Source: a virus
IMG/VR virus record: IMGVR_UViG_3300036770_008700
Span: 1-64,000 of that record
Length of the DNA: 64,000 bases
Direction: 5' to 3' (one strand)
The notes beneath the pieces are model-generated. The model made no database searches, had not been told where the DNA came from, and saw only the letters and a list, made by a program, of their open reading frames with translations. Shown here piece by piece: positions 23,903 to 31,105 of the stretch. Made by a program: the position numbers and the translations under genes. Within the stretch, counting starts at the first letter, position 1; each line of letters opens with the position of its first letter.

Positions 23903-24201
23903 GGTTGTGTTACTTGTTTGAAGCAGTAAGGATAATCAAATAGATCGTAATGAAGTTCTGAGGTCCAACCAATGTTACCAGATGTTGTAAGAAGTTTCAA
24001 GCAAAACTGACTATCATGGATTAGTTTTACTTCCAAGACAACAAACCAATCATTTGGTAAAAGCAATGAACCGTAGGTTGAATGTAGGTGTGCCCGAGCG
24101 TATATGGAATGAGGTTTTTTGAATAGTTCAATCGTGTTCATGCGTTCTTCAACCGTATCGTATAAGCCACCAACTTTTAGTTCATGAATATACGTATACA
24201 T
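23899..24201 (-). CDS. KLY family protein
   Basis: 100 residues: VGGLYDTV, WFVVLEVK, LKLLTTSGNIGWT. It overlaps the first gene of this operon by 20 nt. Confidence 0.7.
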   Translation of the reverse strand: MYTYIHELKVGGLYDTVEERMNTIELFKKPHSIYARAHLHSTYGSLLLPNDWFVVLEVKLIHDSQFCLKLLTTSGNIGWTSELHYDLFDYPYCFKQVTQP

Positions 24202-24517
24202 GCTTTACTTCCTCAATGCAACCCTTGGTCCATTCAGCGTCTTCTGGATAAAAAATCCAACCAATCTCTCCATTAGTCGTAAGAATCTTGCAAACCTTAT
24301 CCGTCTGTTCCAACAGCATAAACATGCTGTTTGGTTCAATATGAGAAACATTGCAGTTTAATCGATTGCTCCAATAATCAGTCCATCCTTCGGCGGCGCT
24401 CTCGACGACGGCGTAGGGGTTGGTTATGTCTGCGTGGGCGACGGCAGCAACAATATCCTTCGAAGGATAAAGCATCCAAAAGTATTTCTTGAACTGAAAA
24501 AGCTTTCCAATGTTCAT
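24182..24517 (-). CDS. KLY family protein with GC-rich linker
   Basis: 111 residues: IGKLFQFKKYFWMLYPSKDI, then an Ala-rich linker (about 24-45) encoded by unusually GC-rich DNA (24388-24452), then NCNVSHIEPNSMFMLLEQ and CKILTTNGEIGWI. It is much closer to the four genes at 40883-42061 than to its operon neighbours. First gene of an eight-member KLY operon, driven by a leaderless-type promoter. Confidence 0.75.
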   Translation of the reverse strand: MNIGKLFQFKKYFWMLYPSKDIVAAVAHADITNPYAVVESAAEGWTDYWSNRLNCNVSHIEPNSMFMLLEQTDKVCKILTTNGEIGWIFYPEDAEWTKGCIEEVKHVYVYS

Positions 24518-24523
24518 ACATCC

Positions 24524-24552
24524 AGTATATCACACCATAAACCGTTTATAAA
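24524..24552 (-). promoter_or_regulatory. Leaderless-type promoter of the KLY operon
   Basis: TTTATA, 17 bp, TATACT with TGA before it, then GGATGT and ATG 24517 (6 nt). Confidence 0.7.
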
Positions 24553-24574
24553 GACTTAGATTATGAGGTAGAAG

Positions 24575-24790
24575 TTACTTCCTGCGTCGTCCAAGAACCG
24601 TGCCAATCTCACCATCGGGAACAAACTTGTTGTCCTTGTGGTAAATAAACTGCCGTGCGGTAATGTTTCCTTCTTCTTCCTCCTCACGGCACTCCATCCA
24701 ATCCCAATATGACTGCTCGCCTTGTCCACAAAGCCAAGAAGCAAAGTGACGGGCTGCGGCTTCATTCTCAAATTTGATCGTGATGTTCAT
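24575..24790 (-). CDS. Small protein with CGQGEQSYWDWME motif
   Basis: 71 residues. It begins with a strand and helix (MNITIKFENEAAARHFASWL), then CGQGEQSYWDWMECREEEEE, a motif I associate with small conserved phage proteins. A truncated relative lies at 25871-25945. A leaderless-type promoter precedes it. Function unknown. Confidence 0.65.
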   Translation of the reverse strand: MNITIKFENEAAARHFASWLCGQGEQSYWDWMECREEEEEGNITARQFIYHKDNKFVPDGEIGTVLGRRRK

Positions 24791-24796
24791 GTTCTT

Positions 24797-24825
24797 GTTA
24801 TATCACAAGGTTCTGGGGAAGTAAA
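24797..24825 (-). promoter_or_regulatory. Leaderless-type promoter
   Basis: TTTACT, 17 bp, TATAAC with TGA before it, then AAGAAC and ATG 24790. Confidence 0.7.
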
Positions 24826-24836
24826 GTATTTGTTTT

Positions 24837-25178
24837 TCACATTGTCAGAGAACGCTTCCAAGACTCCATGAAAGAGATAATGTTCTTTGCACCAACAGGA
24901 TTGGCACTATGAACAACATAACTTGGAATAACCATATATTCTGGATTATATTGATTGGCATACCACTTAAGAAACTCCATTGTGGTATCTTTCCCACCAA
25001 GATCATGATCAAACGAACAAAATGCTGGATCACCACAAGTTTCAATAATGTCTTTGGCATCATTGGTTGAGCGAGCAATCAGAATATGCATTCCATCCGG
25101 CCATAAAGATCGGTCAACCATCTCAATGGTTCGTTCGTCATCCAAAAAGAGAATATATTTTCCGTTAAAATCCATCAT
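24837..25178 (-). CDS. Receiver-like protein of the cyclic-phosphate-processing (cREC) type
   Basis: 113 residues. ILFLDDERTIE is the acidic pocket of a receiver fold. CSFDHDLGGKDTTMEFLKW and VVHSANPVGAKNI are motifs I associate with the stand-alone cREC family (named for predicted cyclic-phosphate processing). The histidines are unlike classical response regulators, so phosphotransfer is unlikely. It may act on a cyclic phosphate end of a nucleotide or RNA (inference). Two adjacent ATG codons; the first matches the promoter. Confidence 0.75.
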   Translation of the reverse strand: MMDFNGKYILFLDDERTIEMVDRSLWPDGMHILIARSTNDAKDIIETCGDPAFCSFDHDLGGKDTTMEFLKWYANQYNPEYMVIPSYVVHSANPVGAKNIISFMESWKRSLTM

Positions 25179-25184
25179 GGATTA

Positions 25185-25213
25185 ATAATAACAGTAGGTT
25201 CTGGAGAACTAAA
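25185..25213 (-). promoter_or_regulatory. Leaderless-type promoter
   Basis: TTTAGT, 17 bp, TATTAT with TGT before it, then TAATCC and ATG 25178. Confidence 0.65.
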
Positions 25214-25236
25214 GGAATATTCGCTGTTGCAAAGGA

Positions 25237-25821
25237 TCAAACTTCATATTTGATTGTGCGAACAATTTCTTCCAGATTCTTTTGACGATGCATTAGAGCG
25301 AAATAGAAAACAAGAGTGTTATACGCATCTACATCAGCACGATGAGGCTCGCCTTTGAAAGTAAGCTTGTATCGTCCCATACAAGAACGTAGACCACCCT
25401 TAACACTGTTTTCCTTTGCCATTTGCAGAAATGTGTAAATGGTTTTCACATCAATGGCACGGTGACCAAAGTAAGGAAACTCCACATTGTTTTCTTTGAA
25501 CTCTGCTTTTAGCTCGTCTGCGTCTCCGAATCCCCATTGAACAGGATTTACAAACGTGTTGTGTTGTACGATAAGTTCACCAAGTTCTGCAGCAACTTGT
25601 GATAGAGGAACAGCTTTGGTATCGATATCTTCTTGTGTGATGCCTGTGAGTTCTGTGATGAAAGGTGTTAGTGGCTCTTTGGGATTAACGTACCACTTAT
25701 ACGTTTGAATGTTGTTGATATTTGATCCAATGGCAACACCAACTTGAATGATTTTGGTGACGTTTCCTTCGCCGTTGCTGTTGAGTTCCAGATCAATTGC
25801 TAGATAGTTTTGCGTATTCAT
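25237..25821 (-). CDS. DEDDh-type 3'-5' exonuclease
   Basis: 194 residues. AIDLELNSNG supplies the first Asp/Glu pair, WGFGDADELK the second acidic motif, and HRADVDAYNT the H-x4-D motif, the DnaQ/RNase T layout. TELTGITQEDI is also typical of DnaQ-like enzymes. Possible roles are proofreading for the phage DnaE or RNA/DNA end trimming; the distance from dnaE does not decide this. It has its own leaderless-type promoter. Confidence 0.82.
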   Translation of the reverse strand: MNTQNYLAIDLELNSNGEGNVTKIIQVGVAIGSNINNIQTYKWYVNPKEPLTPFITELTGITQEDIDTKAVPLSQVAAELGELIVQHNTFVNPVQWGFGDADELKAEFKENNVEFPYFGHRAIDVKTIYTFLQMAKENSVKGGLRSCMGRYKLTFKGEPHRADVDAYNTLVFYFALMHRQKNLEEIVRTIKYEV

Positions 25822-25827
25822 GCTTTT

Positions 25828-25856
25828 ATCATATCACACATTAATCAGTATCTAAA
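25828..25856 (-). promoter_or_regulatory. Leaderless-type promoter
   Basis: TTTAGA, 17 bp, TATGAT with TGA before it, then AAAAGC and ATG 25821. Confidence 0.7.
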
Positions 25857-25870
25857 CGTTTTCGTAATAT

Positions 25871-25945
25871 TCAAGCTCGAAAGGCAACCATCCAATCCCA
25901 ATAGTTTTGTTCGCCATGGCAGCAAAGCCACGAAATAGAAGTCAT
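25871..25945 (-). pseudogene. Truncated relative of the GEQxYWDWM protein
   Basis: 24 residues starting in an ATGA overlap with the upstream gene: SWLCCHGEQNYWDWM matches SWLCGQGEQSYWDWM of the protein at 24575-24790, then the frame stops. The N-terminal strand and the acidic tail are missing. Either a decayed duplicate or a minimal peptide. Confidence 0.5.
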
Positions 25946-26244
25946 GACATGTCTTCAAAAAGCTCGCAGGAGTGCGTATAATCGGTTTCTTTCAACCAAT
26001 CAACGAACCATTCACAGATATCATCTCCATCCTTTGCTGAGGCTCCTACGCTCAGGAATGAGGCTTCATATTGCTCACTCCTCCAATGCCAGAAGTTATA
26101 ACATTCCGCAATGCTAAGAGTTACTCCAAATCCATCTTGAATAGCCTTTTGAATGATCTTGCAATAATCGTAAGCGTAATCAACGTTACCATGTCCAGAA
26201 CAACAAAGAAAGTGTAAGTCAATATACTTTTGGTTGATATTCAT
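25942..26244 (-). CDS. Hypothetical protein
   Basis: 100 residues, rich in aromatic residues, Cys and His (LHFLCCSGHGNVDYAYDYC, CYNFWHWRSEQYEASF). AAGGA upstream of ATG. It overlaps a KLY gene by 26 nt at its 5' end. The Cys/His content suggests possible metal binding. Family not recognised. Confidence 0.6.
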   Translation of the reverse strand: MNINQKYIDLHFLCCSGHGNVDYAYDYCKIIQKAIQDGFGVTLSIAECYNFWHWRSEQYEASFLSVGASAKDGDDICEWFVDWLKETDYTHSCELFEDMS

Positions 26245-26461
26245 TTTTCAAATCCTTTAGATGTTTAGCGTATTGAACATATCCAACCAATCCAGTTGGT
26301 GTTAGTACCTTTAACCAAGTAACACAATGAGTTTCGTTTACTTCCAACATAACAAAAGGTGTGTGTTCTTCAGCAATAGAAAAATCTGAAATAGGAGTAA
26401 TCTGATTGTAAATCCTTACAGGATAAGGATACGCATACAGGCTGCCAAGCTTTAAATTCAT
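26219..26461 (-). CDS. KLY family protein
   Basis: 80 residues from ATG 26461, supported by AAAAGAGG upstream and by the family N-terminus. Motifs: LGSLYAYP, PFVMLEV, LKVLTPTGLVGYV. Confidence 0.7.
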   Translation of the reverse strand: MNLKLGSLYAYPYPVRIYNQITPISDFSIAEEHTPFVMLEVNETHCVTWLKVLTPTGLVGYVQYAKHLKDLKNEYQPKVY

Positions 26462-26715
26462 CTGGCCTCTTTTAAATGTTTTCGAGCACAAAGAACATAA
26501 CTCGTGTCTCCATCTGGAGTTAGAATCTTTAGCCAAAGATGCCAGGGTTTTTCTTTTGATGGACGAGGTTCTGATGACTCAGATATTTCTAATGCAACAA
26601 AAGGAGTATGAGCTTTTAGAAGCTTTTTGATGTTGAAGTCTATTGCTGGTGACCTTCTCAAGTTGCAACTAAAAGGATATTGGTATAACTTGCCAACTTT
26701 TACATCATGATCCAT
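26458..26715 (-). CDS. KLY family protein
   Basis: 85 residues: VGKLYQYP, PFVALEI, LKILTPDGDTSYV. GW is replaced by SY. It overlaps the next member by 4 nt and the upstream one by 11 nt; these three genes are recent-looking tandem relatives (LYxYP signature). Confidence 0.7.
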   Translation of the reverse strand: MDHDVKVGKLYQYPFSCNLRRSPAIDFNIKKLLKAHTPFVALEISESSEPRPSKEKPWHLWLKILTPDGDTSYVLCARKHLKEAR

Positions 26716-26950
26716 ACTCGGTTACCTTTTTTAGAAAAGATGGAGCATGACTAACATGCCCAATTTCACCTTTTGCAGTTAACACTTTTAAATATTTAAT
26801 ACTGGACCAGATGGGTGTTGTAAGCTCCAACACAACAAATGGTGTTGCTTTTGGTATGGTAGGTAATAGTGTTGGCTTTCTATCAGCGGGCCAGAGAGTT
26901 ACATCCATAGTAGGATAACAATAAAAACTTCCAAACTTGATATCGCTCAT
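26705..26950 (-). CDS. KLY family protein
   Basis: 81 residues from ATG 26950, with AAAGG upstream. Motifs: FGSFYCYP, PFVVLEL, LKVLTAKGEIGHV. It overlaps the upstream non-family gene by 4 nt. Confidence 0.7.
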   Translation of the reverse strand: MSDIKFGSFYCYPTMDVTLWPADRKPTLLPTIPKATPFVVLELTTPIWSSIKYLKVLTAKGEIGHVSHAPSFLKKVTEYGS

Positions 26951-27261
26951 GGCACAACAACCTTTTGTGTGCAAGGTGTTTTATCTTCAATTGGATTCGG
27001 TCCTCTTAAATCGCTCCAATAACAAAAATGATCGTTGTTTGAAATGGTAAAACATTCTTGACCATCAGAAAAACTAATATCACCATTCATATGAAGAGTT
27101 CGTTGCCAGCATCCAAAAGGTTTCGTGGCAAGAAACTTTTCAAACTGATCGGCAACCGTTCTATGGTTCTGTGCTGTGAGAACAAGAGCTAGATCACCGT
27201 CCCCACCTTCACAAAGTACAGATTCGTAGATAAACTCAAAAAGCTTTGTATTGTCTTGCAT
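26947..27261 (-). CDS. Hypothetical protein
   Basis: 104 residues, not of the KLY family. LFEFIYESVLCEGGDGDLAL is followed by a strand-rich section (WQRTLHMNGDISFSDGQECF, FCYWSDLRG). It is the first gene of an operon that continues into three KLY genes, and it has the window's best -35 box. Family not recognised. Confidence 0.6.
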   Translation of the reverse strand: MQDNTKLFEFIYESVLCEGGDGDLALVLTAQNHRTVADQFEKFLATKPFGCWQRTLHMNGDISFSDGQECFTISNNDHFCYWSDLRGPNPIEDKTPCTQKVVVP

Positions 27262-27267
27262 GGTTAT

Positions 27268-27296
27268 AAGTTACCAACTTATAAACAAAAAGTCAA
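27268..27296 (-). promoter_or_regulatory. Leaderless-type promoter, strong -35
   Basis: TTGACT, 17 bp, TAACTT with TGG before it, then ATAACC and ATG 27261. Confidence 0.65.
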
Positions 27297-27490
27297 GCTT
27301 TATCTGCTCTCCAGCCGGGACCATCTGGATAATCCCAATCAATAAACATTGGACCGATTCCACATTCATCACAAGTTTGACGATTCACATAATCTCCAGC
27401 CTCAACCTCTGAACGGTGAACCTCAAACCCATTTCCGCATTGGCTACATTGAATCCAACCAAGATCTTTTGTGCTTTCAGATATCCCCAT
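27293..27490 (-). CDS. Small zinc-ribbon protein
   Basis: 65 residues. CSQCG and CDECG, about 24 residues apart, form a zinc-ribbon-like pair. The C-terminus is acidic and Trp-rich (IDWDYPDGPGWRADKA). It overlaps another Cys-rich small gene by 14 nt. Confidence 0.65.
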   Translation of the reverse strand: MGISESTKDLGWIQCSQCGNGFEVHRSEVEAGDYVNRQTCDECGIGPMFIDWDYPDGPGWRADKA

Positions 27491-27641
27491 TTGGTTCCTC
27501 GTATTCCTTCAAGCCCCACTCTCGGCGTCTGTAACAATCTTGACAAAACATGTCGTTACAAAGATCACAACACCAAATCCATCTGCAACCTTTTCCGGTA
27601 TCATCACAAGGCTCTTCCATCTTGGTTTCTGTGTCCGTCAT
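27477..27641 (-). CDS. Tiny cysteine-rich protein
   Basis: 54 residues: CDDTGKGCRWIWCCDLCNDM followed by FCQDCYRRREWG gives eight Cys, enough for two zinc sites (treble-clef or B-box-like). Its end overlaps the next zinc-ribbon gene by 14 nt, suggesting coupled translation. Likely a protein- or nucleic-acid-binding finger. No clear promoter or SD was found. Confidence 0.55.
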   Translation of the reverse strand: MTDTETKMEEPCDDTGKGCRWIWCCDLCNDMFCQDCYRRREWGLKEYEEPNGDI

Positions 27642-27748
27642 TTATTGTTATTCCTCAACTACATCAAACTCATCATAACAACAATCTTCATTCATCTCAA
27701 CTTCATGAATCTGCTTTAGTAAAAAGAAGCCTCTCTTAAGCCTGCTAA
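27642..27748. other. Short gap without an assigned gene
   Basis: On the minus strand a reading frame encodes CCYDEFDVVEE-type sequence, but its only ATG gives 15 residues and there is no convincing start. Nothing else is seen. Confidence 0.3.
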
Positions 27749-28054
27749 TTACACCACTGCTTTGACAATCTTTTCAAAGTCATCATGCAGGTATAGATAC
27801 CCAACAATTCCTTTTTTTGTGATAACCTTTGGATACGAAGATCCACGGCCAACATCATTTATCTCCAACAACACAAATATGTCATTTTCAAAACTAACAT
27901 AGTCTACTGCATAAGGAACCCAATGCTCATTTAACATTGATTGCTCTGGTCTATCAGAGAAAACAGTACGTGGCGCTTGATAGGAAATTTTATCAGACAA
28001 ACTGATTCCTCTAACGAGTTGACACAAATCACCAATGTTAGCTTTACAATCCAT
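27749..28054 (-). CDS. KLY family protein
   Basis: 101 residues: IGDLCQLV, IFVLLEI, PKVITKKGIVGYL. The GKLY block is degenerate (GDLC). It lies 12 nt after the next upstream gene. Confidence 0.65.
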   Translation of the reverse strand: MDCKANIGDLCQLVRGISLSDKISYQAPRTVFSDRPEQSMLNEHWVPYAVDYVSFENDIFVLLEINDVGRGSSYPKVITKKGIVGYLYLHDDFEKIVKAVV

Positions 28055-28066
28055 GTGTCATTGCTT

Positions 28067-28258
28067 TCAGTAAGCTATGTGGTCGTCGTGTTTGTATTCT
28101 CTTACAGCTTGAATCAATAGCTTAATCAATGATTCGTTGTAATGAGCGTAGATGTCATAATAAAGAATCCAACATGGTCCTTCACTAATAACTCCAGCTT
28201 CTTCCCTAGACAAATGAAACCAGCGATTGTTAAACAGTGTAAGATTAGGTTTGTTCAT
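28067..28258 (-). CDS. Small hypothetical protein
   Basis: 63 residues with AGGAG upstream of ATG. Aromatic and His-rich (NNRWFHLSREEAGVI, CWILYYDIYAHY), ending in a charged helix. Family not recognised. Confidence 0.6.
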   Translation of the reverse strand: MNKPNLTLFNNRWFHLSREEAGVISEGPCWILYYDIYAHYNESLIKLLIQAVREYKHDDHIAY

Positions 28259-28300
28259 TTTTGTTTCTCCTTGTTCAAGTTGTTGTAAGTAAGTAAAGTT

Positions 28301-28477
28301 TTAGGGCATTTGAATAGGTTCGGGTGACAAAGTACGAAGTCTTGTTGCATCCTGTAAACCCTTTGCGTATCCAGCATCTGCTCCAAATGCATAACCAATG
28401 CAACCAGCAAAGATTAACATAACAAGAACAATCAATGCAGTAGACTTGTTAACAGTTTCTGGAATGTTAGTTTTCAT
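28301..28477 (-). CDS. Small single-span membrane protein
   Basis: 58 residues from ATG 28477. A hydrophobic segment (ALIVLVMLIFAGCIGYAFGA, about 13-32) is followed by GYAKGLQDA. Likely anchored in the inner membrane with a short cytoplasmic N-terminus. A TTG start four codons upstream is possible. Function unknown. Confidence 0.6.
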   Translation of the reverse strand: MKTNIPETVNKSTALIVLVMLIFAGCIGYAFGADAGYAKGLQDATRLRTLSPEPIQMP

Positions 28478-28481
28478 CTTG

Positions 28482-28799
28482 TTACTCAATATCTTGCGGG
28501 TTAATAACTTCTTGCCACTCTGTCAAACACACACTTAGTATACCAATCTCTCCATCTGGAAGTAAAGCTTTTATCTTGCGCCAATCCTTGTCAGGACCAA
28601 AAACAGTAATATCGTATACCTCTAACACAACAATATGCAAGTCAAAGGTATACGTTTTTGCTCGGCTGGTATCATGTATACGTATTGGAAATGTTTCCGG
28701 CCAGTTAAGCTTTTTAGCCTGCGTCGCAAGCAGCTTTCTGGCTTTCTTGGTAAAACAATAAATCCTACCAACCTTCATTTCAAACTTGGATGCTCTCAA
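28482..28799 (-). CDS. KLY family protein, divergent
   Basis: 105 residues: VGRIYCFT, then helical KKARKLLATQAKKL, IVVLEVY, IKALLPDGEIGIL. It and the next upstream gene share the ALLxDxxIGxL ending and the LSxxEWxxV tail, forming a subfamily. It overlaps that gene by 20 nt. Confidence 0.65.
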   Translation of the reverse strand: MRASKFEMKVGRIYCFTKKARKLLATQAKKLNWPETFPIRIHDTSRAKTYTFDLHIVVLEVYDITVFGPDKDWRKIKALLPDGEIGILSVCLTEWQEVINPQDIE

Positions 28800-29106
28800 C
28801 TTGCTCCCATTCCTGTGTGCTTAAATAAATCGTGCCAATACTGGAATCTTCCAATAAAGCTATGACCCTACAGGAATTCTTTCCACTAAGCAAACTTCCA
28901 TTATGATGTGCTTTGTGCACTTCCAACACAACAATCCTTGAATCTAATGGAAAGTACTTGTAATCAACAACATCAATTTTGTAATACCTGTCATACCTGT
29001 CGAAAGAGATGTAGTGCACAAGATAACCTTTTTCGCCTGCTAGCCGATTATTTTGGATAGTTTTTTTTGCAGCGGCTGTTAAACCATACATCTTTCCAAC
29101 CATCAT
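28780..29106 (-). CDS. KLY family protein, divergent
   Basis: 108 residues: VGKMYGLT, helical AAKKTIQNNRL, RIVVLEVHK, VIALLEDSSIGTI, and a tail STQEWEQVE like its downstream neighbour. It overlaps the upstream gene by 4 nt. Confidence 0.65.
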   Translation of the reverse strand: MMVGKMYGLTAAAKKTIQNNRLAGEKGYLVHYISFDRYDRYYKIDVVDYKYFPLDSRIVVLEVHKAHHNGSLLSGKNSCRVIALLEDSSIGTIYLSTQEWEQVESIQV

Positions 29107-29417
29107 AGCTTACTCAACCTAACAACATTATCATAAGACCAAGGAGCGTGGTATGCATACCTAATCCAACCAATACCTCCAGAACTTAAAACCTTTACAA
29201 CTCTTTCTTCAACATCCAAAGGAACAAATAAATCGTCTGGCAAAAGAATTGAAATATTCGTGCCATAATAGTTTTTCAACTGTTTTGCTATGTGATTTGC
29301 ACTTTCTAAGTCATCATGATATGTGCCTGCCTTAGTACCATTGGCACATGCTAGCTTTTTGTCCTCATAACACAACCAATAATGAGTTTTAAATTTGTAA
29401 AGTTTTCCTACTTGCAT
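29103..29417 (-). CDS. KLY family protein
   Basis: 104 residues: VGKLYKFKTHYWLCYEDKKL, LFVPLDV, VKVLSSGGIGWI. With its upstream neighbour it belongs to the same subfamily as the 24182 and 40883-42061 genes (HYW/YFW after the first strand), but its linker is not GC-rich. Confidence 0.7.
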   Translation of the reverse strand: MQVGKLYKFKTHYWLCYEDKKLACANGTKAGTYHDDLESANHIAKQLKNYYGTNISILLPDDLFVPLDVEERVVKVLSSGGIGWIRYAYHAPWSYDNVVRLSKL

Positions 29418-29692
29418 ACAATTTCCTCAAAATATGGAAAACACCAGTCGTGATATGCAATCCAACCAATATCTCCATTTGGCAGCAGAACTTCTTTGCA
29501 AAGATTTCCCTCCTTAAGCAACACAACTACATCATTTGGTTTAAGATAGCTTGTGTGTGCGTTGAATTCCTTGGTCATCAAAGTAGATTCATAAACTGAA
29601 TAAGCACTAGGAGCAACCATTGCCATATGCCTATCAGGAAACACATACCAATAATGTCTCTTCACAGAATATAGCTTTCCAATGTTATCCAT
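29408..29692 (-). CDS. KLY family protein
   Basis: 94 residues: IGKLYSVKRHYWYVFPDRHM, VVVLLKE, KEVLLPNGDIGWI. First gene of a minus-strand operon, with a leaderless-type promoter. It overlaps the next gene by 10 nt. Confidence 0.7.
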   Translation of the reverse strand: MDNIGKLYSVKRHYWYVFPDRHMAMVAPSAYSVYESTLMTKEFNAHTSYLKPNDVVVLLKEGNLCKEVLLPNGDIGWIAYHDWCFPYFEEIVCK

Positions 29693-29698
29693 AGTATC

Positions 29699-29727
29699 AG
29701 TTTAGCATATTAGACAGTTTATCTAAA
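29699..29727 (-). promoter_or_regulatory. Leaderless-type promoter
   Basis: TTTAGA, 17 bp, TAAACT with GC (not TG) before it, then GATACT and ATG 29692. Confidence 0.65.
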
Positions 29728-29738
29728 GAAATTAAGTT

Positions 29739-29828
29739 TTAGCATCGTGCGAAATAAATCCCAGCAGCATATGCACAAATAATTATGCATATAAAGGCTA
29801 TAACGCTGAGTTCATTACGAAATGTCAT
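29739..29828 (-). CDS. Tiny membrane protein
   Basis: 29 residues, start overlapping the upstream stop (ATGA), so probably translationally coupled. Almost all of it is one transmembrane helix (LSVIAFICIIICAYAAGIYF) with a basic end. Function unknown. Confidence 0.55.
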   Translation of the reverse strand: MTFRNELSVIAFICIIICAYAAGIYFARC

Positions 29829-30022
29829 GTAGAAACAATGATTTCTGTATCTTCTGTGATTGTGATTTGAGTTAGTGGAGTCAAAACAACACTTAGTTTT
29901 GGTGCATTTAATGGCCCACCACGAGCTATCGTAACCCTGCAAACTTTGTTGTTGTAGGTGATTAACTCACCTTCCGCAAGATGAGCATTAATCAGATCTT
30001 TTTGCTTTTCATATCTGCGCAT
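29825..30022 (-). CDS. Small basic beta-rich protein
   Basis: 65 residues with a strong AGGGAGG ribosome site. A basic N-terminal helix (RRYEKQKDLINAHLAEGE) leads into strands (ELITYNNKVCRVTIARGG, KLSVVLTPL). Family not recognised. Confidence 0.6.
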   Translation of the reverse strand: MRRYEKQKDLINAHLAEGELITYNNKVCRVTIARGGPLNAPKLSVVLTPLTQITITEDTEIIVST

Positions 30023-30326
30023 TGTTACCTCCCTCTACTTTTACCAAAGCTAAACCGTAAAATGACATACGATTTAACATGTACGTGCTTATACTTCCAA
30101 CAGTGCCATTAGGAAGCAAAAAATTTGCTTTATCAACTTCGGTTGAACCTAAATACAACACCAACTGCCCAATGTTGATATAAGACATATTGTAGTTATG
30201 TTTAATGTCATGAAAGCCTAATGAGTTATCTTTCCACAATACTTCTGTTTTTTTCCTCCTAAGTTCATAAAGAGAACCTGGAGTTTCTTTGCAATTGAAA
30301 TCAATAACACGTTTTTTTTGTTTCAT
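30009..30326 (-). CDS. KLY family protein, divergent
   Basis: 105 residues: PGSLYELR, QLVLYLGS, NFLLPNGTVGSI. It begins with a basic MKQKKRV. Assignment to the family rests on the three-block order only. It overlaps a tiny Cys-rich membrane gene by 26 nt. Confidence 0.6.
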   Translation of the reverse strand: MKQKKRVIDFNCKETPGSLYELRRKKTEVLWKDNSLGFHDIKHNYNMSYINIGQLVLYLGSTEVDKANFLLPNGTVGSISTYMLNRMSFYGLALVKVEGGNNAQI

Positions 30327-30435
30327 GACACTTACAACAACATTTCTGATTGGTTACTAGTGGACAAGTAAAAACCCACATTAGGAAAAAACAAATAGCA
30401 CCCGCTATCGATAATGCCGTTTGCATGGTCGTCAT
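30301..30435 (-). CDS. Tiny membrane protein with cysteine-rich tail
   Basis: 44 residues. A hydrophobic helix (about 7-26: ALSIAGAICFFLMWVFTCPL) is followed by KCCCKCHETKKTCY, with five Cys and one His. It is reached from a promoter with extended -10 TGGTATAAC 12 nt upstream, so the leader would be only about 6 nt. Possibly a membrane-anchored metal-binding peptide. Confidence 0.5.
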   Translation of the reverse strand: MTTMQTALSIAGAICFFLMWVFTCPLVTNQKCCCKCHETKKTCY

Positions 30436-30471
30436 GATCTTAACTAGGTTATACCATCCAGATATTCAAAA

Positions 30472-30813
30472 CTATAAATTTTCCTCAAAGTCCTCAATAC
30501 GATATTCACGAAAATATATTCCAAGTATTTTTAAGTCATCGTCATGCAGTGATAACCAACATAACACACCATTACAAGTCAATATCTTGTAATCATACAT
30601 TGGATCGGTGTCGCTATAACGATAATCACTCAATAATCGTTCTAAAAACACAAATGGTTCTAATGGATATAATGGAATTAACTTGCTGGTTTTATTCAAC
30701 TCTGGACGATTGAGATAAGCTGGCCATGCACCAGAATTCGTGCTAGGATTTCCATGCAAAATATAGAGTTTGCCAGGAATTAGTTTAGAACTTTGAATTC
30801 CCTTGTTAGTCAC
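30472..30813 (-). CDS. KLY family protein, GTG start
   Basis: 113 residues: PGKLYILH, PFVFLERL, YKILTCNGVLCWL. GTG 30813 almost abuts the upstream stop (TGATGTG), so re-initiation is likely. Its C-terminus extends further than in most members (EYRIEDFEENL). Confidence 0.65.
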   Translation of the reverse strand: MTNKGIQSSKLIPGKLYILHGNPSTNSGAWPAYLNRPELNKTSKLIPLYPLEPFVFLERLLSDYRYSDTDPMYDYKILTCNGVLCWLSLHDDDLKILGIYFREYRIEDFEENL

Positions 30814-30814
30814 A

Positions 30815-31105
30815 TCATATAACTATACTGAAACTTTTACCGTAATCAATCCCACGAATTTTTGAAAACGTAATGTAATACAAATTTCCATCCTCAAACA
30901 AGATTTTGTAGGAATCCCATACAGACCCTAAATTGTCCACATACTCAATTGCTACAAATGTATTGGATGGATCTAAATACCTTCCTTTCACTACCGCAAA
31001 ACATTCATTCTTTAAAACATAAAATGGCCAAGCAACATCTTGTTCAATGTTTTTATACATCTTTCCAAGCTTAAACAAGTCGCTGTTGTTTTTAATCTTT
31101 GTCAT
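30815..31105 (-). CDS. KLY family protein
   Basis: 96 residues: LGKMYKNI, TFVAIEY, YKILFEDGNLYYI. It shares KNI, SW(D)SYKILFEDGNLY with the next upstream gene, a recent duplicate pair. It overlaps that gene by 14 nt. Confidence 0.7.
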   Translation of the reverse strand: MTKIKNNSDLFKLGKMYKNIEQDVAWPFYVLKNECFAVVKGRYLDPSNTFVAIEYVDNLGSVWDSYKILFEDGNLYYITFSKIRGIDYGKSFSIVI

